From contig JAXCGZ010022665.1 of the NCBI GenBank assembly GCA_037179515.1, positions 117,501 to 181,500 of the forward strand: DNA of 64,000 nt, read 5' to 3'. Source of the stretch: Halocaridina rubra (lineage: Eukaryota; Arthropoda; Malacostraca; Decapoda; Atyidae). A program made the translations under genes and the position numbers. The notes below the pieces were generated by a model. That model was not told where the DNA came from, did not search any database, and saw nothing but the letters and a program-made list of their open reading frames with translations. How positions within the stretch are numbered: position 1 is the stretch's first letter; the number at the start of each line of letters is the position of its first letter. This document shows, piece after piece, positions 23,437 to 36,070 of this stretch.

Positions 23437-26206
23437 ATTACCTAATTGTGTTTACGGGAAAGAGTCCAAAGCTCGTATCTTTCCGTCTCCTCATCGGTTC
23501 CATTTTATACTTAGTGATACTTATCGTACCTGTCCTTAAAACTATGGATTGAGATAGCATTAACTACCTCCTCGCTTAGCCAATTCCAATTGTCAACTAC
23601 TCTTACACTGAAAAAGTATTTCCTTACATCCTGCAAACAAGTTTTCTTGCGAAGCTTCAAACTATGACCTCTAGTTCTAGAGCCAGCCATATCAAAATAT
23701 CGATCCCTATCCACTCTATCATAACCATGAAGGAATTTAAAGACTGTCACCATATCCCCCCTCACTCTTCTAGCTTCGAGTGATGGTAAGTCTAATTCCC
23801 TCAGCCTCTCATCATAACTGAGATTGCGTATTTCTGGCACCAGTTTCGTGGCATGTCTTTGAACTTTTTCAAGCTTAGCTATGTGCTTTTTCAAGTGCGG
23901 ATTCCAAAAGGGGGCTGCATATTCGAGTTTTGGCCTCACATAGGTTACATAAATATTTCTGAACATTTCCTTGTCCATGTGCCTGAAGGCTACCCTTACA
24001 TTTGATAAGAATGCATATGCTGCCCTTACTATGCCATTTATATGTATTTCTGGAGACAAATCTGCCAGTATGTTTACTCCTAGATCTCTCTCATTTTCTG
24101 TCTCTTGAAGTTGTACTCCAGCCACCGAGTAGTCAAGCTTGGGCCTTCTTGCACTTGTACCCATTCTCATTACCTTACATTTTGAAGTATTGAATTTCAT
24201 TAGCCACTTTTCTGACCACTCATGCAGATTATTTAGATCCTCCTGAAGTTCTCTACCATTGTTCTCGTTTTTTACTTTCTTCACAATCTTTGCATCATCT
24301 GCAAACATATTCATGAATGAATTTACAGACTCTGGTAGGTCATTTACATATACAAGGAACAAAAGTGGCACTAAAACTGAACCCTGTGGAACTCCACTAC
24401 TAACTCTTCTCCATTCAGACACTGAGTGTCTTACTCTAACCCTCTGTTCCCTTCCTTCTAAGTAAGTTTTTATCCATTCCAAAACATTTCCACCTATTCT
24501 AGCCATTGATTGCAGCTTCCTAATAAGTCTCCGATGTGGAACAGTGTCAAACGCTTTCTGGAAGTCTAGGAATATGCAATCTGCCCAGCCCTCTCTTTCC
24601 TGTAAGATTTGGCTTACCTCATCATAAAATTCTAATAAGTTTGTTACTGTTGATCTACCTTCTCTGAAGCCATATTGCCTCACTGACAAAAAGTTGAAGG
24701 ATTCCAAGTGAAGAGAGATATGTTTCCTTAGTAGTTTCTCCATAACTTTGCAAACTATGCTGGTCAAGGAAACTGGTCTATAGTTCAGAGCCGTATCCCT
24801 CCTTCCCTTTTTGAAGATAGGTATCACATTTGCTTGTTCCCAGCATCTTGGAATCTCCCCCGACTCCAGTGACTCCTTAAATATGATACTTAGTGCCACT
24901 GATATTGTGTTTGCGCATTTTTTAAGCACATGAGGGGATATGTCATTGGGACCTGTAGCTTTATGAACATCTAAATCCATCAGCGCTTTGCATACCTCTG
25001 TGGCTGTAAGGTTGATGTTCTCTAATACCGGCCCTTGAGCTTCTATCACTGCAATCTGAGGGGGTGGGGTATTTTCTACTGCAAATACTGACTGAAACTC
25101 CTTGTTCAATTCTTTGCAGATCTCTTCATCCGTCTCAGTGATGCTTCCATCCGCTCTCTTTAGCCTTAAAACCTGTTCTTTTACCTTCAGTTTTCCTCTG
25201 ATAAAGCTGTGGAAAAGCTTGGGATTTTCTTTAGCCTTCCTGGTGATGTCCCTCTCATAGTCTCTCTCTGCCTCTCTCCTTTTACTTAGGTAGTCATTTC
25301 TTGCTCTTTTGTAGGTTTGCCAGGCATTTATGTTTTTTCTCCTCCTATACCTTTTCCAGCATTTGTTTCTCCACTCCTTAGCTCTTTTACACACATTATC
25401 GAACCATTTCTCTCTGGCATGAATTACACCTACTTTGGTGACAGGTATGCAGCAATCTACTATCTTCCCATATTTCTCACAAAAGATGTCATACATTTCT
25501 TGTACAGATTTGTTGTAAAATAAGGTTCTCCAGTCAATAACTGCAAAAAGCTCATTCATTTTGATGTAATCTCCTTTCCGATAGTTCCTCCTCATGTCCT
25601 CAGTGCCTCTACTCTCAGGAAGAATATCTTCAATGATATACTCCATCAACAACACACAGTGGTCACTCTTTCCAATTGGTGGTTCATACTCAATATTTTC
25701 AATATCCAACACATTATCTGTGAACACTAGATCAAGTAGTGATGGCTCATCCCCACCCCTGGCCCTTGTTGGTTCCATTACATGTTGGTGTAGGAAATTC
25801 CCTTGTACGCAATCTAGGAATCTTGCCCCGAATGAGTCCTCACCACTGTGTGGGTCAAGATTTATCCAATCTATCTCTTTATGATTAAAGTCTCCCATAA
25901 TCAAAATCCTACATTTTTTTTTTCCCGTGCCATGTTAACAACTGAGTTTATGACTTCAATAGTACCTATATGACTTTCCTCATAAACTTCAAGCCTATTT
26001 TGGTTCCTTGGTGGGTTGTATACAACAGTTATTATAATGATCTCTGACCCAGTATTTATGCGAGCAACAAGAAATTCCTTGAACTCACTTTCTATAGCCA
26101 AGTTTATTTCTTCGACTTGAATCATTTCACTTATGAGCAGTGCTATCCCTCCACCAGTCCTCTCAGATCTTTCAACCCTTAGTATTCTGAAACCCTTAGG
26201 AAAAAC
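23437..26206 (-). mobile_element. LINE-1 copy 2 body, 5' truncated
   Basis: Its 3' tail begins ATTACCTAATTGTG and is continued at 5161-5196 across the LTR element. The 5' end stops within the endonuclease coding region (VFPKGFRI), directly at a (TATG)n tract. It is nearly identical to the other copies. Confidence 0.88.
23511..26196 (-). pseudogene. LINE-1 copy 2 ORF2: endonuclease-reverse transcriptase
   Basis: A long open segment (25904-23511, 797 codons) runs from MGDFNHKEIDW through [14 protein letters not shown] and MFADDAK to the natural end SFKDRYDKYH. The preceding endonuclease part is in another frame because the A homopolymer in the AREKK codons has ten A (T run 25914-25923) instead of eight. 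The N-terminus, including the YTNADG and ITETKL catalytic segments, is lost by truncation. Confidence 0.88.
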
Positions 26207-26999
<793 letters not shown>

Positions 27000-29100
27000 G
27001 CTGCACAAGTGTATTAGTATATTTTATTTTCTCTTTCTATTTTATGAATGTGACACCGGGACAGGTAAAAACTTCCCTCATCAGTAAAGGCCCGGGCTCG
27101 AGAAAGCACCAAGATGAAGGAAAAGAAAAAGACTAAGGACAAGGCAGAGATGAGGTAATGTGACACAAAGGAAAACACAAACAGAAAAAACAATCAAAGT
27201 ACGGAGGAGCTAGAGATATGGAGGAGTATGCCTAGAGATGACGATAGAGCTTTTTTTTGAAGAATGGTAGGTCATAAGAATTAGGAAAAAAAGAAGGAGG
27301 AAGAGAGTTCCAGAGTCTGGAGGTAGATGGGAAGAAGCAGTTGCTGAATCGACCAATCCACGAGCTACAAATCTCCACATAGTACCTGTGAGATGAGGCC
27401 GCTTGGCGAGTGTTATGCTGCTTCGGCAGTGGGTAAGGGATGCAACCCGCTAAGTCATCAGAGCAACGATGGAAGTAGTAGTGATAGAAAAGAGAAAGGG
27501 AAAATATCTCATGGCAAAGAGAAAGAGAATCCAGAATAGAAGTAAGAGAAGGATCATTAATGAGTCTGACTGTCTTTGATTCAACCCAATCAAGGAGATA
27601 AATATAAGAAGAAGCAGCCCTGATTTGTGAGCAGTATTCTAAGCAGGGACGGATAAGACCTTCATAGATTTTAAGTAACTGTAAAGAGGAAAACTAATGA
27701 CGAAAACAAAACAGAACCCCCAATTTTTTAGAAATTTGGATAATGTGATTCCTCCAAGACAAGTTAGAGGCTATATGGATTCCTAATATGTTGATAGAAT
27801 TAAGAGGGCAAAATTCGTTAGTTTTGAAGACAATAGGGTTATCAGAAGGAGAAGAAGATAAAGAGATAGCCAGAAACTGCGTATTGGAGGCATTGAATTT
27901 AACTAAGTTTATAGTGCCCCACTCAGATACCCTCTGCAAATCGGAGTTGAGAGTAGGAGAAAGAGTGATACCAGACTGATTACGAGTAGCAGATGAAGGT
28001 TGTGAAAAAAAGGCTGAGGAAAAGTGAAGGTAGAATCATCAGCAAAGGTGCATGAAGAAGAGAGGAAGATTGGGATGGTAGAAGATCATTGATGAAGAGA
28101 AGGAACAGAGTAAGTGAAATAAAAGAGCCCTGTGGAACGCCACTGGTAACCAAGAAAGGGCTAGATGTCGCACCATCAACAACTACAGATATAAAATGGT
28201 CAGAAAGGAAACTGGAAATCAGAGAACAGAAAGAAGGGGTAAAACCATATTCAGGGAGCTTGTCCAACAGAGCCTTGTGCCAGACTCTGTCAAAAGCCTT
28301 AGGGATATCAAGGGCGACGACAAAGGATTCCCCATAGTTCCTCAGAGAAGATGACCATGCATGAGTAAGATAGGACAGTAGGTCACCAGTGGATCTTGCC
28401 TTGCGGAAGCCTTTCTGGTGATTGGAGATAAGTGAGTTAGATTCAAAGCGTTTTAGAAGTGAGCATTGAGCAAAGTTTCGAAAAGTTTAGCAATAGAGGA
28501 GGTTAGGGTAATAGGGCGGTAGTGTGAAGGAATAGAGCGGTCACCCCTCTTAGGAATAGGTTGAACTAGAGCATGATTCCAAGATGAAGGATAGATACTG
28601 GTCGACAGAAAGAGGCAAAAAAGACGGGAAAGCATGGGAGCCAGTTCATCTGAAAATTCCTTAAGGAACCTTGCAGGAATACCATCGGGACCAGATGCCT
28701 TGTTCGTCTTTAGGGAGCGAAGAACCTTATGAACTTTGCATGAAGAAAGGATAAGGGAGGGCATAGGGTTAGAGAGGGGTAAAGATTGAGTGACATGTGC
28801 ACTGGAATCATTTATAGCAGAGTTGATAGAAACATGAAAGCCAAAGAGAGTGGCTTTGTCAGTGGAAGAGCAAGCTATTGAACCATCAGAACGAATGAGA
28901 GGGGGAAAGCTTGAGTTACTGAAGTTTTGGAGAGGTTTTTGGCAAAGGACCAGAAGCAATTGTCAGTGGGAGAGGAGTGAAGGTCATGAACTTTCATTCT
29001 TGTAAATGAAGCCTTAGACCTTCGAACCTGAGCAGTACAGCAATTCCTAGCTACAATAAAAGCAGAGCAAGTTAAATCAGAAGGAGAGGCTTGATAAGAT
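27000..29100 (-). mobile_element. Third non-LTR retrotransposon (CR1/jockey group), 5' truncated
   Basis: This is minus-strand RT coding sequence with a short A/T-rich 3' end (rc AATAAAATATACTAATACAC near 27000-27030). It lies between a Tigger-like terminus on the left and the Tigger-like transposase on the right, so it may be nested in that transposon. The endonuclease region is absent. Confidence 0.75.
27232..29095 (-). pseudogene. Third LINE ORF2: reverse transcriptase, broken
   Basis: The minus-strand reading begins in the pre-RT linker (FWSFAKNLSKT, about 28980) and carries HYRPITLTSSIAKLFE, ALDIPKAFDRVWH, SGVPQGSFISLTLF and TFADDSTF (ADD at 28036-28044), then NILGIHIASNLSW and a C-terminal region with LIRPCLEYCSQI and SRLWNSLPPSFF, ending at TAG 27232-27234. 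Frameshifts near 28445, 28270, 28020 and 27690 break it into three main open parts. It is a different family from LINE-1 (GVPQGS and FADD contexts differ throughout). Confidence 0.82.
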
Positions 29101-29348
29101 TAGTGTGCTCAATTCCTGGCCTTTATTTATTTACTTTTTAATGAATTTGAAAAAAAAATACCAAACACAGCTGTAAATGCGAATTTGTTCGAAATAGTCA
29201 GTTGAGTATCTGTAAGAATATGGCATAACATGGCCTTAGAAGAGGAAGCAGAACCGTAGTTCAGAGTACTCTCGCCCTCCATATTGTGCCTTGTGTTCAT
29301 CTGCTCTCTTGTTCATTTAGCTGTTGTTCAGTCGTTACTGACATTACT

Positions 29349-32300
29349 ATGTTTCTCAAGCATAATATTGCTAGTTCTGATGGTAGTCCTACAAAGAAAA
29401 GAAAAGCCATCACCATGGAAATTCATACTGCAATACAAAACCACGCTGAAAATTGAGAAGCTGCTACGGACATAGGCTGCAATCTTAGATTAGCCCGTAT
29501 GACCATGGCCACGATCATCAAAGACAAAGGTCGCATCCATGGCCACGTGAAAGGTTTGACTCCTATGATGTCCACTGGTCATTAGGCAGCGTAATCGCCT
29601 CATGATGGAGATTGGAGAATTTGCTAGTTCTTTGGCTTGATGACCAGAATTGATGGCGCATTCTATTAAGCCTCATGGTAATACAGGAAAAGGCTAAAAT
29701 ATTATTTAAACTCTTGAAAAGAAAAAAGGGGATGGGAGTGCACGTGAAGAGTTTGTGGCCAGTAGGGGTTGGCTTAATTGTTTTAAGCTTCATGCTAAGT
29801 TGCATAGCATAAAGAGTACAAGGCGAAGCTGCTAGTGGTGATGAGGAAGCAGCAAGAGGGTTTCCTAGTGCTTTGACTAAGATAATAAGGGAGGGGGCTT
29901 ACCGTGCCAAACAGGTTTTTAACGTACAGAAGTCTGGTTTGTTCTGGAAGTGCATGCCCTCTTGTACATACATCGCCAAGGAGGAGAAGACAGCACCAGG
30001 ACATAATGTCATCAAGGAGAGACTGACTTTGCTTTTGGGGCTAATGCTGCTGGAGACTGTAAGTTAAAGCCTTTGTTGGTTTATTTGGTAAAAAAAACCA
30101 AGGGCGCTCAAGGACATTTGTAAGGGTCAACTGCCAGTCATCTAGAAGTCGAACAAGAAGGCTTGGATAATGTTGGGGGAATGGTAGAGTGTTGTTAAGA
30201 TTCTGTTTTACTAAGGAGACTCAAAGTACTGAGCTCGGTTAAGAGCTCACAAACAGAGAGGACAGATATTTGCACTTGAACACCCCACCCGTTACACCAC
30301 TACTCGGTTAAATGGAACTCAGAATTCAACTTTGTTTTAATTTTGGAAATGCAATGACATTAAAAGAATTGAGTTAAATTTTTTAAATTAAATTTTATGA
30401 AATGCTGCCTCGAATCCCGGAGGTGGTGAGCATGATTTCGTTTCCCGGCACCACAGATGTATGCCAAGACTTTGGCCTCAACTCGACAATTACCTCTGTC
30501 ACACAGGCAGAGTAGAATAGAGGACACTGCAATTGCAGAAACAGAAACGACACACTCTTAATAATGGGAAACTGAAAGCATGAGCATACATATAATGAGT
30601 TTCCAATATTATTCTACTGGATGAAAATATATTGGTTAGTCACAGCTAACCAGAAATATTTATGCTACCATAATAGCATACAAAACCATTAATTCTTTGC
30701 TGGTATTAAAGGAAAACAAGTTATTCACAATAAATGAAGAATAAGCAAGACAAATACAGTACTGTATGTATTCCTTAAATTGTGGGCAACCACAAAAGTT
30801 GCAATGCTTATTACTGATTTCCAATTAATATGGTAAAACACTCTATTTAGGATAAAGGAACAATCTACGAGATAAATACAGTGTTCATTCACTTTTGGTA
30901 ATCAAGAACTGTTTGCAATGAAAAAGAGGGTGCAAAACCACCTTTTGAAGTATTTGCAACTTATAACTCAAAACACTTTATCCCCAACATATGAAGAATT
31001 AGCAAGATAAATACAGTATGCATTCATTAGATTGTGGTTAACAGGAAATATTTGCAAAGCCAACAGGGTAAAATTACCTTTTAATTATATGCAGTTTAAC
31101 ACATTAGTTAAATGATTAATTATTTGCAATTTATATAGCAAATAGATTTATTCACGAGTTTTTGACGTAAAACACTTTATTTACGATGATAGAAAGAGGT
31201 GAAATGAAATTAGAATTTATTAGGAGAAGGGATAGATTTTTACGGGCTCATAACCAGGCTTCAGAGGATGATATTTTCATTTATCACATTCAATGAAAAG
31301 AAATTTCTTAGCAATGTATATAAGCTGTAATTTCCAGGTTAAGTAATTAACTTTGGCAAGTGAGATTCCAGTTAGGTAATCTACAAAATTTTGTTTGTAT
31401 GGGAATGGAATCTGAGAAAAAAAATTTGGTAGGATTTAGCCAGTAACGAATGTAACTAATTCTCGAAAAACAATTATCAGCAAGAGCTATTTTATCATAA
31501 GAAAATTGTAAACAAAATGCATCTGATAGGTTCACTGAAAAGGTGGAAAGGTAGGAGCAGCCTTTATATCGGGACTCTGCTTCTACACGTACAAGAATAG
31601 TAAATAAGGTATATTTAAAATTAGCTATAAGCTAAAATATAAATTGCAAATAATCATAATCCGCAAAGGTCAAGAAGTGGGAATTATATTTTTAGTTAGA
31701 AAAATGACAGTTAAGTTACTAAATTAACTAATAAGGCATCTAACAGCCTCTGGTGACTTAGAGCGAAACACTCTGTCACAGATAACCCTTCAAATATTTA
31801 AGGATTGGTTTTGCAACCATTTTGCGCCTGACATAGTGAGGTACTGTGCCTCCAATGCCTGCCTTTTAAGGTGTTGCTAATCCTGGACAATGCCCTTAGT
31901 CACCCATCTTATTTGGATGACTTTCATCCTAATGTAAAAGTGGTTTACCTTCCACCTAATACCACTTTCATGTTACAGCCAATGGATAAGGGGGTCATTG
32001 TTTCTTTCAAGACATTCTCCCTCGCAAGGACAATCACTATGGCTCTCAGGGCAACTGAAAAAGACTTGAACCTGTCTCTCAAGGACTTATGGAAGTTGTA
32101 CAATATTCTTCAGGCTGTGAAGAATATTGTTGATGCTTGAGAGGAAGTGAAGCAAACAAACTTGAATTGGGTATGGAAGAAAGCATGCTCCTATTTTGTA
32201 AATTATTTCCAAGGCTCTGAGGAGACAGTTGATGCAGTAACCAATAACGTAGTTGTCCTTAGTAAGGAGCTCAAGTTGGAAGGTGGAGCCTGATGATGTA

Positions 32301-32761
32301 AAAGAGCTTTTCAAATCTCATGGTAAGGAGCTATCTGCTGAGGTTGCAGTGTAACTGGAGAAGCAGATGGTTGAAGAGGATGAAGAACTATCAACTCCGG
32401 AGTTCGAGAGCTTCACAACCAAGGAATTGCAAGAAACATTTGCCCTGATAGAGGAAGTGTTGAGAAATCTCGAGGCTCAGGATCCCAACGTTGCCAGGTA
32501 CATTAAGGTTGAGAGAGGGATCAATGATGCCCTGCAATATTACACGGAAATACATGAAGAGAAAAAGAGGGAATCGTTCCAGACTCACCTCCACCAATTC
32601 TTCAAGAAGTTAGAGCCACCACTAACAGATTCTGTACCTTATACCTCAATAGATCACCTGCTTTAGAACCTCCATCATTTGCTGTATGCTCTTTTGCTTC
32701 TCCAGACTCACCTGTCCCAGTCTTCTTGACACCTGCCTCTCCAGCTTCTGCCTCCCAATAA
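29349..32761 (+). pseudogene. Tigger-like transposase, split by an LTR and degenerate
   Basis: It starts MFLKHNIASSDGSPTKKRKA, a CENP-B-type helix-turn-helix N-terminus (KRKAITMEI ... ATIIKDKGRIH). Catalytic-region blocks follow: SGLFWKCMPSCTYIAKEEK (where families have DETGLFW, so the first Asp is lost), LLGLMLLETVS/CKLKPLLVY, then after the LTR LLILDNALSHPSYLDDF (second Asp present) and YLPPNTTFMLQPMDKGV (third Asp present). The C-terminus SPVPVFLTPASPASASQ ends at TAA 32759-32761. Many frameshifts and stops. It would cut and paste the element at TA if intact. Confidence 0.83.
30171..31780 (-). repeat. Solo LTR of the element A family (1610 bp)
   Basis: It runs from TGTTGGGGGAATGG to CTCTGTCACA and is flanked by GATAA at 30166-30170 and 31781-31785, with no internal sequence. 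It is a solo LTR left by LTR-LTR recombination. Orientation is given by comparison with element A. It lacks about 450 bp present in the full LTR. Confidence 0.92.
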
Positions 32762-33024
32762 GTCTATCTCTCCCTCCCTCGCAACACCCCTTCCAGTATT
32801 TAAGCCCACAACACAAAATAAGGTAAGCAATATTGTATTGTCTTCTGTACTATAGTGCAATTTTACTATTTATAGGTTTTAGATTACTCAAGTAAAAGTA
32901 AGTAATACTCTTTAGTTCAGTTTTACTGTTTTCATATCTTATTTAGTGTTTTTCAACTAATGTCGAAATCCAACTTACGTCAGCCGTCAGAAACGGAACC
33001 CTGACGTTAAGCAGGGACTCTCTA

Positions 33025-33164
<140 letters not shown>

Positions 33165-33234
33165 TGATTACCTATTTGTGATTACCTATTTGCGTTTACG
33201 GGAAAGAGCCCAAAGCTCATATCTTCCCGTCTCC

Positions 33235-36068
33235 TCATCGGTTCCATTTTAGATACTTATCATACCTGTCCTTAAAACTATGGATTGAGATAGCATTAAC
33301 TACCTCCTCGCTTAGCCAATTCCAATTATCAACTACTCTTACACGGAAAAAGTATTTCCTTACATCCTGCAAACAAGTTTTCTTACGAAGCTTCAAACTA
33401 TGACCTCTAGTTCTAGAGCCAGCCATATCAAAATATCGATCCCTATCCACTCTATCATAACCATGAAGGAATTTAAAGACTGTCACCATATCCTCCCTCA
33501 CTCTTCTAGCTTCGAGTGATGGTAAGTCTAATTCCCTCAGCCTCTCATCATAACTGAGATTGCATATTTCTGGCACCAGTTTCGTGGCATGTCTTTGAAC
33601 TTTTTCAAGCTTAGCTATGTGCTTTTTCAAGTGCGGATTCCAAAAGGGGGCTGCATATTCGAGTTTTGGCCTCACATAGGTTACATAAATATTTCTGAAC
33701 ATTTCCTTGTCCATGTGCCTGAAGGCTACCCTTACATTTGATAAGAATGCATATGCTGCCCTTACTATGCCATTTATATGTATTTCTGGAGACAAATCTG
33801 CCAGTATGTTTACTCCTAGATCTCTCTCATTTTCTGTCTCTTGAAGTTGTACTCCAGCCACCGAGTAGTCAAGCTTGGGCCTTCTTGCACTTGTACCCAT
33901 TCTCATTACCTTACATTTTGAAGTATTGAATTTCAATAGCCACTTTTCTGACCACTCATGCAGATTATTTAGATCCTTCTGAAGTTCTCTACCATTGTTC
34001 TCGTTTTTTACTTTCTTCACAATCTTTGCATCATCTGAAAACATATTCATGAATGAATTTACAGACTCTGGTAGGTCATTTACATATACAAGGAGCAAAA
34101 GTGGCCCTAAAACTGAACCCTGTAGAACTCCACTACTAACTCTTCTCCATTCAGACACTGAGTGTCTTACTCTAACCCTCTGTTCCCTTCCTTCTAAGTA
34201 AGTTTTTATCCATTCCAAAACATTTCCACCTATTCTAGCCATTGATTGCAGCTTCCTAATAAGTCTCCCATGTGGAACAGTGTCAAACGCTTTCTGGAAG
34301 TCTAGGAATATGCAATCTGCAAAGCCCTCTCTTTCCTGTAAGATTTGGCTTACGTCATCATAAAATTCTAATAAGTTTGTTACTGTTGATCTACCTTCTC
34401 TGAAGCCATGTTGCCTCACTGACAAAAAGTTGAAGGATTCCAAGTGAAGAGAGATATGTTTCCTTAATAGTTTCTCCATAACTTTGCAAACTATGCTGGT
34501 CAAGGAAACTGGTCTATAGTTCAGAGCCGTATCCCTCCTTCCCTTTTTGAAGATAGGTATCACATTTGCTTGTTTCCAGCATCTTGGAATCTCCCCCGAC
34601 TCCAGTGACTCCTTAAATATGATACTTAGTGCCACTGATATTGTGCTTGCGCATTTTTTAAGCACATGAGGGGATATATCATCAGGACCTGTAGCTTTAT
34701 GAACATCTAAATCCATCAGCGCTTTGCATACCTCTGTGGCTGTAAGGTTGATGTTCTCTAATACCGGCCCTTGAGCTTCTATCACTGCAATCTGAGGGGG
34801 TGGGGTATTTTCTACTGTAAATACTGACTGAAACTCCTTGTTCAATTCTTTGCAGATCTCTTCATCCGTCTCAGTGATGCTTCCATCCGCTCTCTTTAGC
34901 CTTAAAACCTGTTCTTTTACCTTCAGTTTTCCTCTGATAAAGCTGTGAAAAAGCTTGGGATTTTCTTTAGCCTTCCTGGTGGTGTCCCTCTCATAGTCTC
35001 TCTCTGCCTCTCTCCTTTTACTTAGGTAGTCATTTCTTGCTCTTTTGTAGGTTTGCCAGGCATTTATGTTTTTTCTCCTCCTATACCTTTTCCAGCATTT
35101 GTCTCTCCACTCCTTAGCTCTTTTACACCCATCATCGAACCATTTCTCTCTGGCATGAATTACACCTACTTTGGTGACAGGTATGCAGCAATCTACTATC
35201 TTCCCATATTTCTCACAAAAGATGTCATACATTTCTTGTACAGATTTGTTGTAAAATAAGGTTCTCCAGTCAATAACTGCAAAAAGCTCATTCATTTTGA
35301 TGTAATCTCCTTTCCGATAGTTCCTCCTCATGTCCTCAGTGCCTCTACTCTCAGGAAGAATATCTTCAATGATATACTCCATCAACAACACACAGTGGTC
35401 ACTCTTTCCAATTGGTGGTTCATACTTAATTTTTTCAATATCCAACACATTATCTGTGAACACTAGATCAAGTAGTGATGGCTCATCCCCACCCCTGGCC
35501 CTTGTTGGTTCCATTACATGTTGGTGTAGGAAATTCCCTTGTACGCAATCTAGGAATCTTGCCCCGAATGAGTCCTCACCACTGTGTGGGTCAAGATTTA
35601 TCCAATCTATCTCTTTATGATTAAAGTCTCCCATAATCAAAATCCTACATTTTTTTCCCGTGCCATGTTAACAACTGAGTTTATGACTTCAATAGTACCT
35701 ATATGACTTTCCTCATAAACTTCAAGCCTATTTTGGTTCCTTGGTGGGTTGTATACAACAGTTATTATAATGCTCTCTGACCCAGTATTTATGCGAGCAA
35801 CAAGAAATTCCTTGAACTCACTTTCTATAGCCAAGTTTATTTCTTCGACTTGAATCCTTTCACTTATGAGCAGTGCTATCCCTCCACCAGTCCTCTCAGA
35901 TCTTTCAACCCTTAGTATTCTGAAGCCCTTAGGAAAAACTGTGACACTGTTTATGTCCTCACTCAACTTAGTCTCTGTAATTGCTACTATATCTGCCTTA
36001 CTGTTGTGAATCCTATCTTTTAATTCTACTGCCTTGCCAGCTAATCCATCAGCATTTGTGTATAACAA
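33235..36068 (-). pseudogene. LINE-1 copy 3 ORF2: endonuclease-reverse transcriptase, one frameshift
   Basis: Segment 36068-35637 holds YTNADG and ITETKL. Segment 35640-33235 holds MGDFNHKEIDW, SLLDLVFTD, KSDHC, the RT palm ([13 protein letters not shown]) and the C-terminal domain. MFADD reads MFSDD in this copy (Ala to Ser before the catalytic Asp pair). The break is a seven-A homopolymer (T run 35650-35656), which is eight in uninterrupted copies. The terminal residues also differ (YLKWNR instead of YH), owing to a small deletion at about 33250. No in-frame ATG exists before codon 135. Confidence 0.9.
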
Positions 36069-36070
36069 TC

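Noticed and set aside
29349..32761. A domesticated jerky/Tigger host gene
   Set aside because: Multiple stops and frameshifts, a lost first catalytic Asp and an inserted LTR show a dead transposon, not a maintained gene.
36066..36068. A conventional start for ORF2 at 36068
   Set aside because: The codon is TTG, not ATG, and the open frame extends upstream of it, so no start is supported there.
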